In this document: one piece after another, positions 31,901 through 43,400 of the stretch
Layout: each line of letters opens with the position of its first letter
Position numbering within the stretch: the first letter of the stretch is position 1
From: Ditylenchus dipsaci
Taxonomy: Eukaryota; Nematoda; Chromadorea; Rhabditida; Anguinidae
Length of the DNA: 64,000 nucleotides
Assembly (NCBI GenBank): GCA_004194705.1
Contig: SADC01000232.1
Location: forward strand, 124,001-188,000
Reading direction: 5' to 3'
Translations under genes and position numbers: made by a program
Notes under the pieces: model-generated
The model's database searches: none
Told to the model about the DNA's origin: nothing
Seen by the model: the letters and a program-made list of their open reading frames with translations, nothing else

Positions 31901-32454
31901 AAAAGTACGCTAATATGTTTTTTTAAGATGTTCAATGAAAAAATTTTCCTTTTTCTCTGGTTTTGGTACTTCCTGCTAGCTGGAGCCACAGTTTGCTCAT
32001 TGTTTTATTGGGTAGCTATTTTCGTTTATTTTCTGAACATCACTTACTTCATTTTTAGGTTTTTATCTCAACTGTTCCGAGCAGGTCAATTTATTTTTAG
32101 ATTTTTAAAGGCGGTTAGTTATTATAATTGAGATTCAGGCAGCTCAACTTTGTTGGCAAGTACTTGACTGGAATAGAAGGCTACAAAATGGTCGACTCGC
32201 AATCTCTCAGGCGCTTTGTCTTTCATTTTCTAAGGCAAGATGGCGTCTTTCTTTTAAGGATGGTGGCTACTCACGCTGGAGAGCTAGTAAGTATATTAAA
32301 CACAAAGCATTTTTTTAATGAAATTTTTTAGCCCTGTTATGAACTAGCCAAAAACTCTGGTATGTTGTATTATTCAATGACGAATTTTATTAAAATATTT
32401 TCACAGGAAAACTACTGCGATAACAAAGAGGGTGCCAAAATGCATGATGTTTAA
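25924..32454 (+). CDS. unc-9: Innexin gap-junction subunit, UNC-9/UNC-7-like, ~17 exons
   Basis: Exons: 25924-26028 ([20 protein letters not shown]), 28677-28712 ([12 protein letters not shown]), 28858-28889, 28944-29033 ([18 protein letters not shown]), 29158-29196, 29247-29328, 30143-30267, 30317-30489, 30545-30566, 30614-30674, 30734-30760, 31856-31879, 31928-32011, 32059-32084, 32139-32286, 32332 to ~32359, 32407-32454 (ending KMHDV). The order, the four membrane helices, the extracellular QCWVP and ENYC cysteines and the YYQWVPF signature match nematode UNC-9 closely from first to last residue. Innexins form hexameric hemichannels; UNC-9 makes electrical synapses between neurons and muscle. 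Four one-base deletions (near 26013, 30457, 30630 and 32356) interrupt the frame, yet all but the last donor site and the amino-acid sequence are preserved. Introns 1 (2.6 kb), 5 and 11 are swollen by repeats. UNC-7 has a longer N-terminus, so unc-9 is the better match. Confidence 0.9.
27170..27440. repeat. Relative of the GTAGCGCAG foldback family
   Basis: CTAGCGCTATCGTGTAGCGCAG near 27173 and a diverged inverse near 27400-27435 (GGGTTTTGTAGCTCTTCAA) match the core of the element at 9.76-10.56 kb. It lies in innexin intron 1. Confidence 0.65.
27751..27757 (-). terminator. Pol III T-run terminator of tRNA-Pro
   Basis: Seven consecutive T on the minus strand start five bases after the discriminator base of the tRNA. 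Confidence 0.8.
27762..27833 (-). tRNA. tRNA-Pro (anticodon UGG)
   Basis: On the minus strand the 72-base gene starts GGCCGATTGGTCTAG, has anticodon loop TTTGGGT (anticodon TGG), T arm CCGTG-TTCGATC-CACGG and ends ATCGGCC plus discriminator C. The acceptor stem is 7 of 7 paired; the anticodon stem has one A-G mismatch next to the loop. The A box TGGTCTAGTTG and B box GTTCGATCC are intact. CTCACC and a run of seven T follow (27757-27751), a normal Pol III terminator. No intron. It sits on the opposite strand inside innexin intron 1. The mismatch leaves a small chance of a pseudogene. Confidence 0.93.
28501..28578 (+). repeat. Duplicated piece of innexin exon 3 and its intron
   Basis: These 78 bases are identical to 28857-28934: the last acceptor G, all of exon 3 (encoding [11 protein letters not shown]) and 45 bases of the next intron. 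The copy lies in innexin intron 1, upstream of exon 2, has no acceptor AG in front of it, and is followed by a GGAAATACGGTA MITE-end remnant. It is a recent partial duplication and probably not spliced. Confidence 0.92.
29555..30045. mobile_element. GC-rich foldback element in innexin intron 5
   Basis: CCTCAACCATACTTCCACGCG at the left mirrors GCGTGCAAGTATGGCCTCAAC at the right. Between them are dense runs of GCGCCGGCG in opposite orientations at both ends, separated by an AT-rich centre. Its GC content contrasts sharply with the surrounding DNA. No coding content. Confidence 0.8.
31010..31853. mobile_element. Foldback element in innexin intron 11
   Basis: AACTCTCAGGTACGACTCC at 31034 and TTGGTGCACAACCTATTTTT are mirrored at 31793-31840 (AAAATAGGTTGTGCACCAAC, CAAACCTGAGAGTT). 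The element occupies most of the intron between the HRHT and VQCVLM exons and contains a second inverted-repeat element. Confidence 0.8.
31097..31396. mobile_element. Nested ~300-bp element with tRNA-like B box
   Basis: AAGGGGCATGCTCGCCGCCGA at the left mirrors TCGGCGACGAGCATGCCCCTT at the right. Inside, 31267-31277 is GGTTCGATTCC, an exact Pol III B box, and the antisense frame gives AGIEPAT, the familiar mistranslation of tRNA sequence. A fragment of the right end recurs at 6884-6923 (CCATCGGCGACGGTCAAGCC). A tRNA-derived element with inverted ends is my reading. Confidence 0.6.
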
Positions 32455-32839
32455 CCTCTTTAATGTATGAAATAGAATATACTTTTGTTCAAAAATTGTT
32501 TCTTTAACTAACTTAATGTCTTTCTAAAACTCTAAAATTTGTTTTTACATCTTTATAGGATTTTCGGCTCTCATACAGCACAACAATAATTTTAAATGTT
32601 AAAAACATATGAACAATCGAATGAAAATAATAATGAAAATATACTTTTACTGGCCTTGTCTATAAGTAAGATTTGCTTCATGCGCGAATAATCCAGCGCA
32701 AGTTAGGTTAGGCCAAATATAATATAAAGCCAAAGAATTAACAGAAAATCCGGGCGAAAATGTATCATATATTGTCCTACGTAGCCAAAATTGTTCTGTA
32801 CTGCATGGGTATGCTCCTTTCACAACACCAAAACTCATT

Positions 32840-33000
32840 TACCGTATAACCTCTATTATTCCTTCGCCCTCTAATAATCTCCCACTCTTCATTTTTTTAC
32901 TAGGATCTCAGAGTTGAGGCCATTTTTTATTTACAAATTTTAAAATTTTCATGGGATGAAAATTAATCCTCCATAAGGGATTGGTAGAGATTATGCGGTA
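32840..33000. mobile_element. MITE family 2, diverged short copy
   Basis: TA-CCGTATAACCTCTATTATT to GGTAGAGATTATGCGG-TA, 161 bases, about 390 bases past the innexin stop. Confidence 0.7.
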
Positions 33001-33009
33001 AAGTCATAA

Positions 33010-34315
33010 TAATAGACATAAGTTGCTAAACTTGTAGCATAAACCATAGGAACTGTTCTAAATGTTGTCGACATTCTTCTCGTCTATTTATACGGGTTGT
33101 TTTATAGGAAAAGTACTCTTTCATAAAATATTCTCATTCTGTTACTTTATATTAAAAAACTATTCTATATTAACTTTAAAACAATCATTCTGTAAGGCAG
33201 ACTCAAGTAAAAGTCTGTTGAAAAGTCTCAAACTGCCTGTTTAATCAGTCACTTTATAACGTTTATATGTATCCTCATCTTAAATTTTTTGTTGCAATCT
33301 CTTCAAAATAAATTCAAGATGAACTGGAATTAATAAAAGTATGAAGTAATTCTACTTGACACAAAACCAGCCAAAACTACTGCTAAAGCAACAACAAGCC
33401 TAAATTATCACTGCAGGTGGTCGCCTGGATAAGCTCCTTCCCATAAATCCTGACCTCAAAACCTTTTTAAGACAATACTTCTTTTTCCCATACCGACTTT
33501 TATTTATTGTGCATTTATGTGTTGAACAAAATTTACTTAAGATAACTCTGAAAAGTTCATTATAGGGCATTTGAAAGCAACAATAGAGCTGCATAGATAT
33601 CTCATTGTTGTGCTTCAAGTGCTTTGATGCTACCACTCTTTCTTAGGCAAGGGGATATATGGAAGTCGGGGGTGGATGGCAACTAACTGCCAACTGGATA
33701 GCCACCCATAATTTGTTGTCCCTATAGGGGTGTAGACCAACCCTTAGACCCTTGTACTACTACCCCATTATTGCTGTTATCCATTAGAGGCCGGGCTATA
33801 ATTTTGCCAAGTTTTGACTACTACTTAAATTGGCCAGCTCTTTCTCATCTTAGAATTTGACTGGAGCTGTGTTGTTATTGTGGATGGCTAGTTTTTTTTA
33901 GAAGAAGGCCACTTTGATTTGGTGTTTATTCTCCATATATGCCTTTGATTTTTTTTGATGGATGGCGGCGGTTGATTTAGGTTGGGAAAGAGTGTCCAGG
34001 CCAAATTGGATGAGATTAGATTTTGGTTGTTTATTTTGTTTGCTTGGGTGTCCAAAGAGATATGCTGGTCTGGCTTTTTCATAAACATTACTATTTTGGT
34101 ATATAGATTTTGTGAGCCAAATTGCCTTTGAAAGTTTTGAAGTCAATAATTTGCCGATCTTTAAAAATGCGATGTACATTTTCTAATTACTTTTTAAGCC
34201 CGTACTCAATGTCATGTGATCAATTTCGCATTGATCTTGAAGTAATAAACTCAACTACTCACGAGTAGTATTGAAAAGTATTGAAAAAACTTCAAACCTT
34301 AAAGCCCAAAATTTC
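33010..34315. other. Spacer, no gene recognised
   Basis: Open frames on both strands here show no similarity I recognise and no splice context. Simple TTTGG-rich text occurs at 33890-34100. Confidence 0.4.
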
Positions 34316-34321
34316 GCAAAA

Positions 34322-34511
34322 AAGAGGTTTTCACTATGGAGAGAGCCGCGGGTCTTTTCGAAAGAACCGGTAAAATCGGAATCCTTGCAATATTTTGGAT
34401 TAGACCAGCCGAAGACAGCTGGCAAAAACCTTGAAAAATAGAGTTAAAAAAGTGTCGGACCCTAGGCGGGAACGAACTTTTTGGTGGTCACTATGGAGAG
34501 AGTCGACTGTG
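34322..34511. mobile_element. MITE family 1, partial copy
   Basis: The right end AGTGTCGGACCCTAGGCGGG with CTATGGAGAGAGTCGACTG is intact; the left end keeps only TTTTCACTATGGAGAGAGCC. The internal AAATCGGAATCCTTGCAATA is the family motif. Confidence 0.75.
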
Positions 34512-35416
34512 TTCTACTTTTTGGACCCCTAAATCATTTCTAGACTTCGAGCTAAAAATGTAATATGTTACGGTTTAGCAACTCCGAATGTTTTTTGCTT
34601 CGTTGTGATTCCAATCAAACAATTAAAAGTATAAATTAAATTTTTAAAGGAATTTATTTGCGATGTAATTATTCTCTTATTACTAGATTCTTCAGTGCTT
34701 TCCTACTTTTCTGAATCAATTTTTTCATAATTTTTTATTAAAAAATCTTTCATGTGGTCGAAACTGACAAATGCTATTTTTATGAAACTTCACAATTTTT
34801 TTTTGTCAAACTGTGCAATTTTGTGCAATTTTCATTAGATTTATGAAAAGATTATGAAAAAGATTTATGAACAATCTTTAGTAGTCCCCTAAATCAAATA
34901 AAATGTATTTAACCACTACCCTCAATCAGTACCCTGGTTGGCAGATAACCGACAGATGACTGTACTCATATGGCAGGCATTCGCTATAAAGTAGCCATAT
35001 CTCAAAGTTTCACTTTGAAGCTGCCGATCTGTAAAAAGCCAACTCACTATAATTGACGCTCCTATCATATTAATCCAAACTTTTATCCAAAAATGAAAGA
35101 TTTAGGTTCGGTCCATATTAGTGCCGAAATTCAAGCCAGCAACTGAGTTGTTGTGTTTATTTCGTCACTGAAAGTTAGATCAGCAGATGACTCGCTAGTG
35201 TATTCGCTAGTAACTCGCTAGTAATTTCGAATTTAGAATTTTCGGAGGCAGCAAGAATATTAAAAATGTTTTTTAAATTATAGTTTTCTTTGCATATAGA
35301 TGTGGTTATTTAATAAAAATACATATCTAAAAAGTCGCATTGTTGCTGGCCATTGCTAAATTGGACAAAATAAAAAACTTCGATTGCATTAGAATTTTTT
35401 GTTTTTAAGATTTGAA

Positions 35417-35919
35417 TACAGTCGAGTCTATCTCAAAAAAAGATTATGCTCGCTCAATTTTCTTGGTTTATCTCTTTTTTCTCCGAAATAACCTCATTTT
35501 GCTCGAAAAAAAATGCTCACAAAATTTGTTTTTGGCGAGCATAATCCGAGTTGTTACTTATCCATCTATTTTTTGCAAACATAAATTCTGCCTGCGTCTT
35601 AGCTATGAACTCCTTTGAAATGAGTTTTTTCGTAGAAAAACAAAGATATGCGAGAATAATCTCGAGTATGATTTTTTTTTTGACAACCCCTACATACACC
35701 CCAAAGTTCGTTCCCGCCTAGGCCTTACACTTTTCTACCTCAATTTTTGAGGTCATTTTCCGAACCTGATTTGTCAGTGTAGTCGGAAATATCGCAAGGA
35801 TTCCGATCTCGGCGATCGTTTCTGCAGAATACAATAACATGGCATTTTAAAGCGGAACTCCGCTTATAACGTACACCTGTTTTGGATTTGGGTGTACGTT
35901 GTGGGAAGAGCCGATTGTA
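35417..35919. mobile_element. MITE family 1 copy, asymmetric
   Basis: TA-CAGTCGAGTCTATCTC at the left; the right half carries AAAGTTCGTTCCCGCCTAGG, ATATCGCAAGGATTCCGAT and GAGCCGATTG-TA. The left half (35440-35690) differs and may be a separate insertion. Confidence 0.65.
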
Positions 35920-36163
35920 TTTGCCTTGGAAAATACATAAAATTTTAATGCAAAAACAATTTAAAAATTATCCGGAGTATATTCAAGTGAAATTTTGAAA
36001 TTAGAGAACCCATGCTGTAGACGTTCTTTATTAGTGTTTTTTTTAAATCTATTTCCGTTAAATCATGCAGCGTAACTGTGTTCGTGCTCATCTTGCATGA
36101 TATTTTTTTATTACTGAGCAAGACTTTCACAAGGATTTACATGTAAAAACGAAGTTTACAGGA

Positions 36164-39100
36164 TGAAGCATGCTGATAGATCTTTACTGCTTTGGCTTTC
36201 TCTCCTTTGTTTCATAAATTCACTATTGTGTGCAGCCAGCGGCAATGGTTAACTTTTTCTGAGATAATCCAGACTTTATTGTATTCCTATTTGCAGAACT
36301 AAGCCTAGATCCCTGGGTGTTGGAGCAGACAGATCTGTGTACATCGTCAAAGCGGGCTACAAATTCATAGTAGCCTGTGAATACAACGGAGATGAGGTTG
36401 CAGATGAGCACTCTGTACAATGGATCAATGAAGCTAGTGTGCCTATTGAGCCTTCTATCAGGTTAACACCTAACGTCGTTAAACTTTTTTTAACGAAATG
36501 AATTTGCAGCATTTTAACACAAGCCAGACAAATCAACGGTCGGATAAAAAGATCGCTCATATTTGTCAAGATCCAAAAGCATGATGCTGGCGAGTATAAG
36601 TGTAGAGCTGAGCTAAGGAATGGAGAGTTTGTGACTAGATCCATTCATGTGATCGTCTTAAGTAAGCTTTTTATTTTGTTAAATCATTGATTTTGTGAAC
36701 GTGTGTATGACCAAAGGAACAAGCAGGGCCAAAATAGGGGGGGGGGCAGGGTCAATTTGGTTATTTACTAACAACCAACATTCTTTTGACAGAGCTGCAA
36801 AACTGCATGAAAATAAAATTTCATGCTGCTTCGAATGGGGAGGGGGTATTCGAAACTATTAGTAAAAAAACTCCAGGCCAGGTCTTAAATGCTGTTGGGG
36901 ACATTGAGTAATGTTTAAACTAAAAAGTTGTCATTATGTAGGCAATATTGATTGGAACACTCCGAGCAACCAGGTCGGTGGAGTTCTCGTGATTCACTGA
37001 CCATCGATTGTGGGGCTAAAGGTGAGCCGGCCCCTCTTATTGAGATCACGGACGAGGTTGGACAAGCTGTAAATAGTGCGTTTAGATTTCTAGTTTAGCA
37101 CAAACAATAAATTCTAGCAATGTTCTATTCACAGGTTCTCTTTTCAAAATCACTAATTCCGAAGTGACCATTGAACAGCTCACAAAGGAGCATCAAGGGC
37201 TAAAACTTCGATGTTTGGCTGTTCAAACTATTAATGTCAACAATGAATTCAATACAACCACGACAGATGTTCATGAATTAGTAGGTTTTTATTTTATGAA
37301 ATATGCTTTATTAGGCTTAAACACTAAACTTTGTTTTTATAAAATAAAGATGCATTTTTTAGTTTTTATTGGGGTTTAGAATAACAAGTCTAAATACCGT
37401 ATTTCTTTTAATAAGGCTGCCGGCCGACTTACGTTTTGGATGCGCAAAAACGTAAAAGTTTTGGGTCGATTTCGAGATTTTTGGGTGCTCAACCAAAATC
37501 TAAAAAGCGGAATAGGCAGAGCGCGTGGGAGTTTGAAAATGAAATAAAAATCTTTGCAAAAAAATTATGGGCTGAGATATAGGTGTTCAAAGTCGAGGGG
37601 GCAGCCTTATTAGAGGAAATACGGTAGTTGATTTCCCACAGGATGGAACAATCCTTGAAAATTTCGTTTAATTTTATTCCACCCAATATACTAAAAAGTT
37701 CGTATTTGTTCATTTTGAAAATTATTAAGTTTAGTTAATAATGGAGCTGAGTAGAGTTAGATGGCTCGTGTAAGCACAATATCGGAATGCTAAAATCTAA
37801 ATTTTTCATACTTACTTAGCGCTTTTTTGTTTTGTTTTAACAAGGAATTTTAAAAATGTTTATTTTTAGGTAGTGGATGTTTGGTGTAAGTAAAAGCTTA
37901 TCTATTATAAAAAGTCAAGTCAAATCATAAAAATTTAGACAAGCCTGATTTGAGTACACTGAGGTTGAGCGTTACGCAATTGCCCACAAGAATGTGTCTT
38001 TGTTGTGTCTGGTCACTGCTTCTAACCCTCCCGCCTCAACACTTCTCTTTTTACAAAGTACTAGTAATTTGTCATATTATTTCACACTCTATTTTGTCAA
38101 ATAACACAGGACAAAGAAATACTCTACAATCATGAGCGCTATGAAGTGATCCCGAATGTGGAGAGTCAGGCATCTGTTTTGAAGGTGATTTACATAGACT
38201 GAAATTTAGTACTAAAACTTGAAAATTTAAAAAAAATCGCTGAAATCCGCCTCTCTCTCCGTTCAAAATCATGCTCTCGAAATTGCGTTTTGACCCAAAA
38301 TTTAAAGACTGTCCTTAGACAAGCTACAATTGATTTTGTGAAGAGTGAGAGAAGCTACAATTAAGAAGTAACTTGCCTTAGAGCAATCTTCGAAAATAGT
38401 CAAAACAGCAAAACCAAAAATAGCATCTTAGATTGACTACATCGAAGAGCGTGACTTTGGGCGTTACAAATGTGTGGTGAGCAATGGGAAGATGAAGGCT
38501 GAGCAAATAATTATTCTGAAAAAAACTAGTAATTTTCTATAAATAATATTTAAAATTTAAATTCACTTTAAAGCTTGAGTCCATTTCAAATTTAGAACCA
38601 CCAAAACAGCCAACAGTCAGCGTTGAACAAGTGTCCAACAGTTCAATTATCTTCCGAATTGTGGAAAACCGAGAAGACGGAGACTTGCCTGTGCTTAGCT
38701 ACTCCATAATTTATACCCTCAATGTTGCGGTTACAAAACAAAAAATGGTAACACAGCCACAGCAGGTAGAAGAAGAGTACTAGACAGCCTACTGAACGCA
38801 TGAGTGTTATACGGCAGAGAAGTAATTTATATAATATTTTTAACGCCCCCTCATGAATCTTTATCCAAGGACCAAGGAAAAAAATCGCACAAAAACAACA
38901 GCGGGCACCAAGGCAAAAAAAACGCACTCACTTCTAGTATAGGGTCAGGTTAACTGTACTGGAGGGTGACTGTTCACCCTTAAAAAAATTCTTGTTTTCT
39001 CAAAAAAAAAAAAACACTCAGCGAAAAGAGTTTTTGAATTCATTTTGGCGCGCATCTTTAGCTGAGATATGAGGTCCATAAACAGGGGAATTATTACAGA

Positions 39101-39825
39101 GGGGAGTTATTAGAGAGAGGGACTTAATACAGAAAATACGGTATAGTATAAGAGTCATTATTTGGCTTCAAGCAACTGTGAGGTCGTTTTGAAAATGGCG
39201 AGCATTTATATCCCTGTAACTGATAAAAAATATTTAATAAAAATTTAAGCGTTATAATAACATTCTAGCACCATGTTGTAGCGCATTCCAAGAGCTACAC
39301 AACTTATTGTACATAATTTTTTCAAATTAAAATGTTGAGATGTGGTCTCTTGAAGAAAATCAATTTCTTTAAAAAATGACAGAAATCCGAGTTTTTCAAA
39401 TTTTTTGGATTTTGGTCATTTTTTAAGAAATCGACTTTTTCCGAAAAGCCATATCTTAGCACCACAAACGGATTTGTTTCTTGCATTCACAATACTTTGT
39501 CGTGGCTCTCTATAGACCAGCACGTCGCTTTTCAACTCTTAGTTGAAGGTTTAAACCAAAACTGAATTAGAGTTGAATATGAAAATAATTTATTGCCAGA
39601 TGAAAACTAAAAATTTGACTTTTTTACTCTTCTTTTATTGCAGATGAGGCAAATCTATACGAAATCTATGGACTGGAGCCCTTCCAAGAATATGAGTTTT
39701 TGGTGTATCCAAAAAGTGAAGCGGGACAAGGAGATCCAGTTTTGGTCAAAGTAATTACAGGTAGTTCTGGTGGAATAGTCTCCTCTACTGCAATAAGCAA
39801 TATTTCTGCTCATCTTTTTTGTTGA
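36164..39825 (+). CDS. Secreted or surface Ig/FN3 protein (NCAM-like)
   Basis: A signal peptide exon (about 36164-36247, LLLWLSLLCFINSLLCA) is followed by Ig exons: ~36297-36461 (DRSVYIVKAGYKFIVACEYN, VQWINE), ~36510-36660 (KIQKHDAGEYKCRAEL), ~36942-37070 (DSLTIDCGAKGEPAPLIEI), 37136-37280 (GLKLRCLAVQ), ~37940-38080 (NVSLLCLVTASNPPAS), 38110-38184, ~38432-38530 (EERDFGRYKCVVSNGK); then FN3 exons ~38596-38730 (PPKQPTVSVEQVSNSSIIF) and 39643-39825 (LYEIYGLEPFQEYEFLVYP). This gives about three Ig domains and one FN3, the layout of cell-adhesion molecules. The last exon reads through to a TGA at 39823 with AATAAA about 40 bases later; no membrane helix is seen. One-base gaps near 36250, 36990 and 37967 break the frame. 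Introns hold MITEs. The exact orthologue is not identified. Confidence 0.75.
37395..37626. mobile_element. MITE family 2 copy in the Ig/FN3 gene
   Basis: TA-CCGTATTTCTTTTAATAAGG to CCTTATTAGAGGAAATACGG-TA. The interior TTTGGGTGCTCAACCAAAATC matches the 25.3-kb copy. Confidence 0.9.
39080..39145. mobile_element. Right end of a MITE family 2 copy
   Basis: GGGAGTTATTAGAGAGAGGG and CAGAAAATACGG-TA mark a right terminus only; the left terminus was not found with confidence. It lies in the last intron of the Ig/FN3 gene, next to a relative of the GTAGCGCA foldback (39262-39500). Confidence 0.6.
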
Positions 39826-40194
39826 TTACGGCTTTTCAATGCTTTCTTGACCTATATATTTTGTAAAATAAAATTATGTACATAAAGCTCTTGATTTGGT
39901 TGACTTTTTCATAATACAGGCATAAAAGTTGGTTGCATAGAAAGTAAAAAAATTTGTGGAAAACTATTGAAACAGAAGTTTTTTTAATGTTTTAGTTTTT
40001 TCACATACAGTTTTTCATACATTTTTAGCTTCCATCTTTTTCGCACAAAATTCTGAACAAAACGCTTCCAGTAGCACGATCTGGGTTTTAAGAGTTAATG
40101 TAAGTTTAGTGTCATATCCACTGCGCCACTCACGCACTGGTGAGATAAATGCAAAACTTGGCCTTGTGCTGTCTCGTATTTTTTGCGTCAAGCC

Positions 40195-40290
40195 GGAAGA
40201 TTTGGAAAATTGCGCCCCGTCTCTAATTTTGCCCTGTCTCTAATTCCGCCCCCCCCCTCCCGGGAGCACAATTAGAGAAAATACGGTATC
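40195..40290. mobile_element. MITE family 2 fragment
   Basis: CTCTAATTTTGCCCTGTCTC and AATTAGAGAAAATACGG-TA are family ends; only the right terminus is complete. It lies between the Ig/FN3 gene and the protease gene. Confidence 0.65.
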
Positions 40291-40484
40291 TTAAAGCACT
40301 TTTGGCGCAGTTTTTATTGGTCTGTCGAAGGGTGCATAACCTTTACTAAACAAACGGTCTTACCACACATATTTTGCGTATTTAATTGTTAACTACATTT
40401 TTTCAAAATTAACATGAATGTTTCTTGTTAAATTGAACATTCACTTTTCAATAAACAATTATTAAAACTTCGAATTCTGTATTA

Positions 40485-43400
40485 TTAATCATCATTTCGG
40501 TAGATGCGATCAAACTTTGGAATTGGATTAACCAGAAGTCGACCATTATCGGGCTTATCTGCAGGGTCAACATCACATCTGTTCAAATAAGTGCAGAGCA
40601 CATCTAGCAGTGGTCTTATTCTAACAATTTTGATTGAATTCGGTTCTTCTTCGTCTATGGTATAGAACATTCCGATAACCTTCGGCTTTAATATGTAATG
40701 ATGGTCAGTTCTAGTTGTATCAATAATAGCCTGTCCATAATCATTTTTGTATAAAGGCTGCTTAGGTATACCGAACTGGGCACTGCACACAGGATCTTCA
40801 ACGTCATAATAGCCTTCTATGAGACTTACAAAGTAAAGATGGGCTGTGTCACTTTCACCAGTTTCCCTGGCTCCCCAACCATAACCAATCAGTTCTTCTG
40901 ATGGCTGACCTAAAAAAGTTCAAATTTCGGTTTTTCGTTTTACCCTAAGATCCTTTACTTATTTAGATTACATATTTAGGGGTGGGGGACTTCCTGCATT
41001 GCCTAGGTCAAAGTTTGACTACCACTGACTGATAAGCTTATTTTTGATCTCTTTTAATTTACAAATTCAGTGTCAAAATGATCCTGACACTCTTGTCTAT
41101 CCAATAACACTATCAACACAGCCTTTCACACCTACCGGAGCTTGTATCCAGGCTAAAATAGACCGAATTTCCAAAAGTCGATTGTTTTCGGAGATTTTCT
41201 TTGACTGGGTTGGTTGATATTTTCTGACTTTTTCTATGAGTCACACTTTTCATATACCAAAATGAAGCGAGGCTTCTGAACTTTCATTTGAGCTATCATA
41301 AAGAGAACAAACAAACTCAAGTTTTGATTAAAATTCTGAAAACATTCAACAATACTCGATTTCTTGCCATTCCACCTAGTAATGGCGTTGTGCGCGTAGC
41401 ACCCCACCAGTCCACCCCTCCAGTCAGCAATTTAAAGTGGCAAAACATCGGGTATTTATTCGGCTGGGACCTTATCGTCAAATCGGGCCAAGACCACTTC
41501 TAGGTAATACAGTCGAACCTGGATAAGCGGACACCCCCAAAGTTCGTTCCCCAGCTGGATGCAATATTTTTTAGACCTTTTTTGAATGTTTTTGTCAATG
41601 CTGTTTTGACAGTCTGGTCGCAAATATCGCGAGGATGCCGATTTTGCCGATCGTTTTTCAAGATCCAACAATTTTTTCACTCTGAAAAAGCAAAACCTTA
41701 ATAAACGGACACCTTTTTTCAGAAATAGGTGTCCGTTTATCGAGATTTTGCTTTTTTAGAGTGAAAGGTTTTGGATTTTGAAACCGATCGGCAATAATGA
41801 CATCCTTTCGATATTTGCGACCAGACTGTCAAAACAGAAATGACGAAAACATTCAAAAAAAGGTCTAAAAAGTGTCGGACCCAGCTGGGGAACGAACTTT
41901 TGGGTGTGTCCGGTTATCCAGGTTCGACTGTAGATCATGCTAAAACCCATAGACAACATTTTTTAAATCTAGTTTATATGAACTGATTGAGTGCTGGGGT
42001 ATACCGATATTGTACCATTTTAGTCGCCGTAGCTGGGCAAAAAAAGACTCTATTTGCATTTCATGCCCCCTTCGCGGGGTTGGAGTTAAGATGCGCACAC
42101 CCACATACCTTAGACATGATTCCGAGAAGTATTCTTGATCATACAGGGTGGCACAAGAAGTTCGGCCGATTTCAAGCGGCCATAACTTTTTATCCAGATC
42201 GAATTTCAAAATTCTGTAAACGCCATTCGATTCAGAAAAAATATACATTTGTTTTTTGCGTCTAACTCGAAAAAAAATTCAACATTTTTTCACTTTTTTA
42301 CCTTGGTCCTCCCTTTGGTATAAAAACGGTGCTTTTTAAAAAGCACCAGCACTAAAAAAGCACCGTTTTTATACCAAAGGGGGACAAGGTAAAAAAGTGA
42401 AAAAATGTTGAAATTTTTTTTCGAGTTAGACGCAAAAAACAAAATGTATATTTTTTCTGAATCGAATGGCGTTTACAGAATTTTGAAATTCAATCTGGAA
42501 AAAAAGTTATGGCCGCTTGAAATCGGCCGAATTTCTTGCGCCACCCTGTAAAATGTATATAGAGTCTATTTTTGCCACGGCCCAGTTGAAAAACTATGTT
42601 CAACATCTTTTTTAGCTAGCATGATTTAAAACCTTAGTAGTGGTTTTTACCCAATTTTAAGATAGGGACCTCGCCCTCAGCCGAATAAGTGTCATTTTTC
42701 GGACCACCCTGTATTTAACATACTCACCACGTAACTCTATTTTTTCATCTTTGGCACAATACTCTTCCATATAGTACACATAGTTTTGGTAACTGTAGCG
42801 AAATGGAGCTATGGCACCAAATTCTTGTGTGTGGGAGCCCGGAATGGATGCTGATGTCAATTTAAGAATTTTTGAATGTGTAATATTCTTCTGCCCTTGC
42901 CAACAAATACCAAGGTAGAAGCAAAAGTCATCATGGAATTCAGCTATTTTAATATTATAGTTTATAAAGTATTCTCTGCCTGTTCTGTTCGGCTCCAACC
43001 AGTACGATCTTGATCCCTTTGTGATTCCTTCCACAATAAATGCACGCTGATTATTACCATGTTTGAAAGTAATTGCCACTGGTCCTCCACTGTCACCCAT
43101 TGAATTACTAGTAAAAGGATTGTCTGCATGTGAGTGGGTATATGTGCAAAAGACTGCATCTTCACTACTGTACTCACATTTGCGTGCTTTTCCATTAGCT
43201 GTTGCGTCTGGAACTGTTCTTACAAGACCACTTTTAAGTCCTCGACTAAGATAGGCGTCATCCGTAGGTTGTTCAGGATACTTAGTGTATCCAAACCAAG
43301 AACAGTCATTTCAATGGCCAAATTACTCTTGGGGTCACAAGCCAAACAGGCGAATCCAATGTTACTGTTGGCTGGGACTTCTTCGGCTAGTTGTATTATA

